From Zancudomyces culisetae (lineage: Eukaryota > Kickxellomycota > Harpellomycetes > Harpellales > Legeriomycetaceae): a DNA stretch of 19,298 nt. The DNA is taken from the NCBI GenBank assembly GCA_001969505.1, contig LSSK01000557.1:1-19298 (forward strand), in the 5' to 3' direction. The translations under genes were made by a program, and so were the position numbers. Below the pieces are notes generated by a model. It ran no database searches, was not told the DNA's origin, and saw nothing but the letters and a program-made list of their open reading frames with translations. Shown one piece after another: positions 13,570 to 19,298 of the stretch. Every line of letters starts with the position of its first letter. The stretch's first letter is position 1.

Positions 13570-16500
13570 TTAGTAGAAATTTTTAACAATTTCAAGACAG
13601 GCGTGTATGTTTTTTTTGAGCAAGTATTTTACCAAGCTTATGGATTCATTAACTGCCGTTGGATGCACCAGGTTGTCGCTTTTACCTTTATCACTACTGT
13701 TTTCGTTAAATGACAATAGTGTGTTGTAAAAAATTGTATACAAAACCTTGGATATATCATTAGGACTGATTTTCGGAATCAATACTTCCAGATTTTCAAG
13801 ATATGATATAAACACTTTGTTGTCCACCAGCTTAGTCTTGAACTTTAGAAATCCCTAATAGTAATAATAATAATAGTAGTAGTAGTAGTAGTAGTAGTGG
13901 TAGTAGTAGTAGTAGTAGTAGTGGTAGTAGTAGTAGTAGTAGTAATGGTATTAATAGTCTGGGCATATATTTATCCGCTACCTTTGCCCTACTAAAATCA
14001 CCACACCCACCAACAAATGATACATGTAAAACCTAAGAATGGTATTTACCTGAACAACATGTTTTACAACATAAAGTGTGAAATCCAAATCAATTTTTTT
14101 GTTCTTTAGTGGCTCCAGTGACATCGAATGCCTCCAATATATTGCCAATGCTAAAACCAGTGATTTTACAATCGGTACGGCTGTATCAAAACTGACTTCG
14201 TTTTGAATAATGCAGGTAGTAAATACTATCAAAAGTTCCGGATTCATCTTCAAATCGTGCAAAAAATCTACCTGAGAATCCTTTAAAGAGTTGGTGTTGC
14301 TCAGAGATGACACATCGACAGCTAACAGGTCGTAATACTCTGATATTAGTTTAACAATCACTCCATAGTTACATGTGCTGAGATCCGAAGCAACGATTGT
14401 ACCTTTGGACCTTGCATTTCCATCTGGCTTGCTGTAACCTGAGGACATTGCTACAAACACATATAATTATTTGCTGTTATTAAATTTTAATCTATCTTTA
14501 GGCTAGCTACTTTTTCCCCACATATTCTAACTGTACCAATTGTTTACAAGAGGAAATAAAAAAGACACTTACCACAAAATATCAAATCTATCAGCCAATC
14601 TCTGGATTTAGACCCGGAAAACCAATTCTTTTCTATGGGTATAACACCACCATCTTTTTTGTGATACAAGCTCAACTCATTCATTGGGTAAATATCAGAA
14701 TTTTGGTTATTTGTCATAAAGCTTGAGTATTCCTGTTCGACCAAAGAATCCCTAAAACCAAACCCGAATATGTCACCGTTTGGTACTAGCGACATAGTTT
14801 CATACATCTGACCCTGCAATCCCTCAGCAGTCGAAGAATTGGTATAGGATTTAAAGAATTTCGAGTAAAAATATCCGAAATCGTGATAAACAAAATCCAG
14901 CAGCTTTATCAAAATTTGATTTTTAAGTACCTTGATTGAAGAAAGTGCAATAACCAGCCTCCTCAATGGAACCAGCAAATCTACTACCAACTCCTTCTGA
15001 TAACCAATACTGGCTATCACCCCAATCAAATCCAACGATTTAAACACTAACGAGGCCAGCTCCGAACAACCATACCCGCGGGAACCTGGCCTTCCATCGC
15101 GTGAAAGGTCTACTAAATTGGTGATTATCCGAATTGTAGTACACATATTAATAACCACTTGCTCAAACGACCTCAAAAACTCGGCTTTGCTCCTCTCTGT
15201 CAAGTACGCCATCCGCTTCAATCCATCCAGAACTTTATTTGTCCTTGTTTCCCACAGTCTATGCGTCACATTTATCGTATACCCCGAAAAGTCCACACAA
15301 AGTCTTGGCACAATCTTTGGCCCGCTATTGGCTATTCTCTTGAACCCACCATCACCTCCACCTTTGCTGGCTTGGTTTAATCCTTTGAATTCTTCGTATG
15401 ACAACAGATCAACTGTTTCCTGATCTTTCATGTAAAATGTCATAACAAACAACCCATCTAGCAGCCGACACGTTTGAAACTCATCGAGTTTTCCATTTGC
15501 CAGCAACTCTATTAGTTCTGGAATCACCGAGCTCTGCATTCCCCTGCTCAGAAAATCAAATTCAATAATACACCGAATAAACGCTTTACTACTCCTCAGG
15601 CTCACTCTCTTTCCTACTTCATTCGTATCACTGATTACCCGCATTGGCCATTTCAAAACAAACGAAAGAAATATTCCCCGCATTTGTACAGAGTCAGCAC
15701 GTATCCAAACGTTTTCCAATACTCGCGGAAACACCTTCAAAAATAAACTACTCGCCAACTCAACACTTTTGTTCTCATACTTATTGAGTGCTACTTGATA
15801 TTTTTCCATTAATTCTGCCACTATAGCCTCTGTATCCCCGATCCCCAATCCTGAAAACCCTGTTGTTCCCGAAAATCCAAGTTGCTTCATCAGCGATAAA
15901 TCTGAAAAAAAATTCCCTACGCCTGCAGGCTGGAGATTGGGAACAGTGTTTGCACTCCTTATGAGCTGCTTTAGTGTCTGCCAGTCTATTGTTTTGGTAA
16001 GGATTCTATTGAGTATCGCGTATGCCGAAACCAATACACTTTCTTGCCATGATTCGACCACTTCACTCTTTTGCACTTCTTCACCAAACCTTACAATCAA
16101 ATCTAGAATACTTGTGACCACTTTGATATTTTCATAGCTTTTGAAAATTCTATCTCCCTCAAACACACCAAGTATCAGTTCTGCCATATGCCTCCCTATC
16201 ACCTGGGCTTCCTCTTCTTGTTCCACTTTTTCTTCCTTATCACCTTCAACACGGCCACTCTTGTCCATGTGCTTGTTTTTTGGTATTTTTGAAAATCCTT
16301 GCTTAAATTCTTTTTCCACAATTTTTGCCATAAACCCTTCCTCATAGATCTTTTCTATCCCCCTTGCCTTATTCGTTTCGATCATACTCCAGTACCCACT
16401 TGATTCCTCAAAGAGTATATAGTATATTATATACCTCCTCCATTCTCCATCCTCTGCCCCTTCTTCGCTTACCAGTCCCTTTTCATACTCAATAACTAAT

Positions 16501-17656
16501 CCATTCAACGCTCTTTGGTTTTCTCTCCAGTACATTTTTCCAATATCCTTAACTACGGCTGCAATGTCTTTTGGTCTATTTTCTCCCCTATTATCCATAT
16601 TATCACAAATTTTCAGTTTCATCACAATCTCTCAACCTAGAAATCCCCTCCCTCCTCTCCTAATTCCCTCCTTATATTTCCTGTAAAAAGAAAAATGCAC
16701 TCACCTTGCAAGTGTTTCTATCAGCTCCTCGTGCAATGACCGCAACAATGTTTCCCCATGTTTCTCCGCATATCTACCTATAAGCACATCTCCGACATTG
16801 CTATCATTTGATGTCAATATCTTTTTGACAAACTCTATTTCACTACCCTTTTTTCCTTTAACCGAATATCCTGCCTCCACGCATATCATCATTAGATTTA
16901 CCACTTCTTGAAAACTGCCTAGACTACACAACTGTTCGACTACCACATTCTCGCTCATGACTATTATTTTTTCAGTTGATTTATAGATTTATAAACACCA
17001 ACAGTTGCATATATATACAAAAATGAATGAATTAACAAGCTTTGTTCTTACTCGCTATAGATGTATATAACCCTAGTAGATGTGCAGCCCACTACGTTTA
17101 AATTTACATATGTACATATATATTATACCTATATTATTTAGCCATCACATCAAGAAAAACCAGAGAAATTTGGAAACAAAGAAAAAACTGAACTCACAGA
17201 TAATATTTTAACTCTTTCTTCTTTTGGTTCCTTGATTGCCCGTTTTTTCAATTCAAATAAAAGATCAAGCTGCAATGGCTCCAACAAATTAACAACAACT
17301 TTATCATTACAATCGGATCCTAATGAACCCAATGGTATTTTCAAAGATCTAGATGCCTCTACATCCAAATCCCTTTTTGTACCCATTCTCTTTTTGTTAA
17401 TATTACTCGCAGCCATCGCCGACACTGCTACCATGCCGCCTTTTGTTCCTTTTCCTGATATTGTTCCAGGATTACCCATCTCTCCACCGTCACTACCCAT
17501 AGCTTCATCTGGATTTCTACTTTTTTTGCTGGGTCTTCGTGAATCTCTTTGGGTTCCTACTTTTTTCAATTCTTCAAGTTCATTTTGAAAAGTCGGTTTT
17601 AAAGTACCTGATAATTGCCTGGTTATATCCTCAATTGTCATGTTAATTGCTGTCAT
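13570..17656 (-). CDS. large helical protein of unknown function, six exons
   Basis: I do not recognise this protein. Predicted exons (minus strand): 17656-17198, 17091-17052, 16960-16705, 16587-14573, 14450-14050, 13854-13570. They join in phase to 1151 aa. Donors are GTGAGT, GTAAGA, GTGAGT, GTAAGT and GTAAAT; acceptors end in CGTAG, AATAG, AATAG, TGTAG and ATTAG; introns are 91-195 nt. Residues 37-47 and 87-95 are Arg/Lys clusters resembling nuclear localisation signals, in a Gly/Ser-rich N-terminal region. From about residue 115 onward the sequence is leucine/isoleucine-rich amphipathic helix, interrupted by an acidic Lys/Glu stretch (around 340-355) and short Gly-rich loops, as in HEAT/ARM-type scaffold proteins. 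No signal peptide, clear transmembrane segment or catalytic motif is seen. A nuclear scaffold is possible, but that is inference. The exon 4 acceptor is the least certain join; an alternative 12 nt downstream also keeps the frame. Confidence 0.78.
13857..13950 (-). repeat. (ACT)n microsatellite filling the 3' end of the last intron
   Basis: On the plus strand TAA/TAG triplets, on the coding strand about 30 units of ACT/ATT/ACC run straight into the acceptor ATTAG of intron 5 (14049-13855). On the coding strand the array contains no AG before the acceptor, so it acts as an AG-free tract. Confidence 0.9.
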
Positions 17657-17675
17657 TTTTTCATTTTCAAATCAT
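17653..17675 (-). promoter_or_regulatory. two minimal upstream ORFs before the unidentified gene
   Basis: Immediately 5' of the main ATG (17656) lie ATG-ATT-TGA (17675-17667) and ATG-AAA-AAA-TGA (17664-17653). The stop of the second overlaps the main start as ATGA. If the transcript begins upstream of these, ribosomes would meet both before the main start. Whether they are in the mRNA depends on an unknown transcription start. Confidence 0.4.
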
Positions 17676-19298
17676 TTGTAGATGCCTCAAATATATGGTA
17701 CTTGTCTATTATTTATTTTTACTTTTTTTTCTGGTATGAATAATAACAACAAAGAAATTAAATATACCTCAACAATGCTTGTACAAACTTGAACTAAAAT
17801 CAACAAATCGAAACACGAGCAATTCCTGCTAAAATGATTGGGTTGGGCTCAACACATCTGAAAATTGAAGAGTAGGTGAAAGTTGAATGTTTTTTTCTAG
17901 AATGCAAATATTGGGTGGCTTCTTGGGTATAGTTAGTGTAACAAAAAATTCCAGATGTACTAAACCCAGAAGGATAAGAAGTAAGAAGCAAAAGTACTAT
18001 CCTTAGTTGCGCTGAATACAGCGAACTTTTTGGAAATAATACTAAGGCAGGGTAAATATCTTGAATCAACTCCAAGAGGATAAGGAATTTCTAGAGGGGC
18101 GGAGGGGAGTTGGTTAGATAGGTGTTATGAACTATTTTTTTTGTAGTTTTATGTGATATTTATTTATTAAATAAATCTATAAAAAAATAACTATCCCCAA
18201 ACATTGTAGTTATTCGTATATTGGTGTTATCATTATATGGAATTACATTCTAGTCTATTTTACAAAAATAAAGTGATTACACAAGAACCACAGTGTATAA
18301 TAGTAAAATATATTATAATATTAATATTGGATAGACCAGCTTCTAGTATTTTCAAAACATCAATATTTAATGTTAAAATAGTTGGTTGAGTTACAACTTT
18401 TGGTAGACTGGCCTAATATCGTTCAACAAGGTAGGATAACGGAATAAAGCATTAAATGTTTTTTTAAAACTGTTTGAAATCATGGTAAACAAAATGTTAG
18501 ATAGTCAGCTTATTATTCTCGGTTGGGTTGGATAGCAACTACTATGGTGAGCCAAACCTTGTTGGGTGCAACATAACTAAATTGTACTATAAAAAATATA
18601 TAGTTAAAACAAAATGTATGTATAAATTAACAAAGATCTAGTAAAGTCAAAAGTCAATTTGTTTTGACTTGGAATTATTCATATTGGTAATTGGATGTTT
18701 GTAGGTTGACTCTAGATCAATAGCAAATATATGTTTTTTGGGGGGGTATTTACTATAAAGAGCTGTGTTACGATACAGGAACCAAATTGTCTTTAAACAA
18801 AGTAAATGTCTCTAAGGTAATAACAACTATAAAGGTGAAGGGAAAAGAAAAAAAGAATTGAGCAAATAGGTTTTTAGGGGGTATAAACTTCCTCGATATC
18901 TCGACCAAATTAGGTTTTGTTATTACAAAGGAAATGAACTTATTAGTATTTTTTGATATTTGCTTGTTAGATGTTTCGTATGTAAATAAACATACTGATT
19001 TTTACATCTAAGCTGTTTATTTAACTTTCAAGAAAACAGAATCACAATTTATTGATTAATTTAAAGTTGTAGTGAATTACTATGATGATTTATCTTTTAA
19101 CAAAAAGAAACATTTTACAATTATAGTATAGGTATATGAAATTAAGACCACTGTTTGAAAAGTAAAGTCAATATCAAGTACGCTTTTACTTTCCACTCCT
19201 TTTAACATTAGCAAAAAAATGAAACTGTCTTTGATGAATAATTTACTAATGTAAATTTTCACTAATTCGTAGCACTACAGAAAAACATAAACAACTAT
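17657..19298. other. AT-rich region with no recognisable gene
   Basis: About 1.6 kb upstream of the minus-strand gene. It contains only short open frames, the longest (17800-18075, minus) lacking an ATG near its start. No tRNA A/B box pair, rRNA, LTR pair or transposase fragment was recognised. An 8-bp inverted pair (CAACAAGG at 18424-18431 and CCTTGTTG at 18557-18564) is the only notable symmetry and may be chance. It presumably holds the promoter of the minus-strand gene and flanks a gene outside the window. Confidence 0.6.

Noticed and set aside
16505-16570. Short resemblance of the unidentified protein (IGKMYWRENQ region) to the NELF-B/COBRA1 family
   Set aside because: The similarity covers only about 15-20 residues and I could not extend it on either side. 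NELF is also not generally expected in yeasts. Not enough to name the gene.
17800-18075. 91-codon minus-strand open frame upstream of the unidentified gene
   Set aside because: It begins at a TTG with no ATG near the start, has no recognised motif and lies in AT-rich intergenic sequence. It could be a decayed gene, but nothing positive supports that.
18424-18564. Inverted CAACAAGG/CCTTGTTG pair and TGTTG...CAACA motifs suggesting a solo LTR
   Set aside because: No target-site duplication, second copy, primer-binding site or polypurine tract could be seen, and an 8-bp inverted pair over 140 bases can occur by chance.
19081-19088. ATGATGA resembling a snoRNA C box
   Set aside because: No D box or terminal stem at suitable spacing was found; single C-box-like heptamers are frequent in AT-rich DNA.

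Overview
This is a eukaryotic nuclear window, most likely from a fungus and plausibly an ascomycete yeast. Three lines of evidence support this: short introns with GTAAGT/GTGAGT donors, TATTAAC-like branch sites about 20-30 bases before the acceptor, and proteins full of Gly, Asn, Gln, Ser and Asp homopolymers in an AT-rich background. CTG codons fall on conserved leucines in two genes, so the CUG-Ser yeasts are unlikely. A species cannot be named from the sequence alone.

Layout. (1) Positions 162-2936, + strand: a seven-exon gene for a PRMT3-type protein arginine methyltransferase (C2H2 zinc finger plus class I methyltransferase, 653 aa predicted). (2) 2937-4116: the tail-to-tail intergenic region, with poly(A)-type hexamers and three simple or tandem repeats but no gene. 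(3) 4117-12103, - strand: STT4, the type III-alpha phosphatidylinositol 4-kinase. It is predicted at 2602 aa, much longer than yeast Stt4 (about 1900 aa). An 8-nt first coding exon supplies the start codon, and large low-complexity insertions include two inside the kinase domain. (4) 12104-13569: intergenic, holding the STT4 promoter side and the 3' end of the next gene. (5) 13570-17656, - strand: a six-exon gene for a 1151-aa, mostly helical protein that I do not recognise. Its N-terminus has basic, nuclear-localisation-like clusters, and one exon is only 40 nt. (6) 17657-19298: AT-rich sequence with no gene I can support; it begins with two tiny upstream ORFs just before the start of gene (5).

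The three genes show no obvious shared pathway: ribosomal-protein arginine methylation, plasma-membrane PI4P synthesis, and an unknown role. I see no mobile element, CRISPR array, tRNA, rRNA or operon-like system. The items most worth a second look are the disordered insertions in the STT4 kinase lobes, the unidentified helical protein, and several unusual splicing features (8-nt exon, 40-nt exon, a GTACCA donor, and a microsatellite filling the 3' end of an intron).
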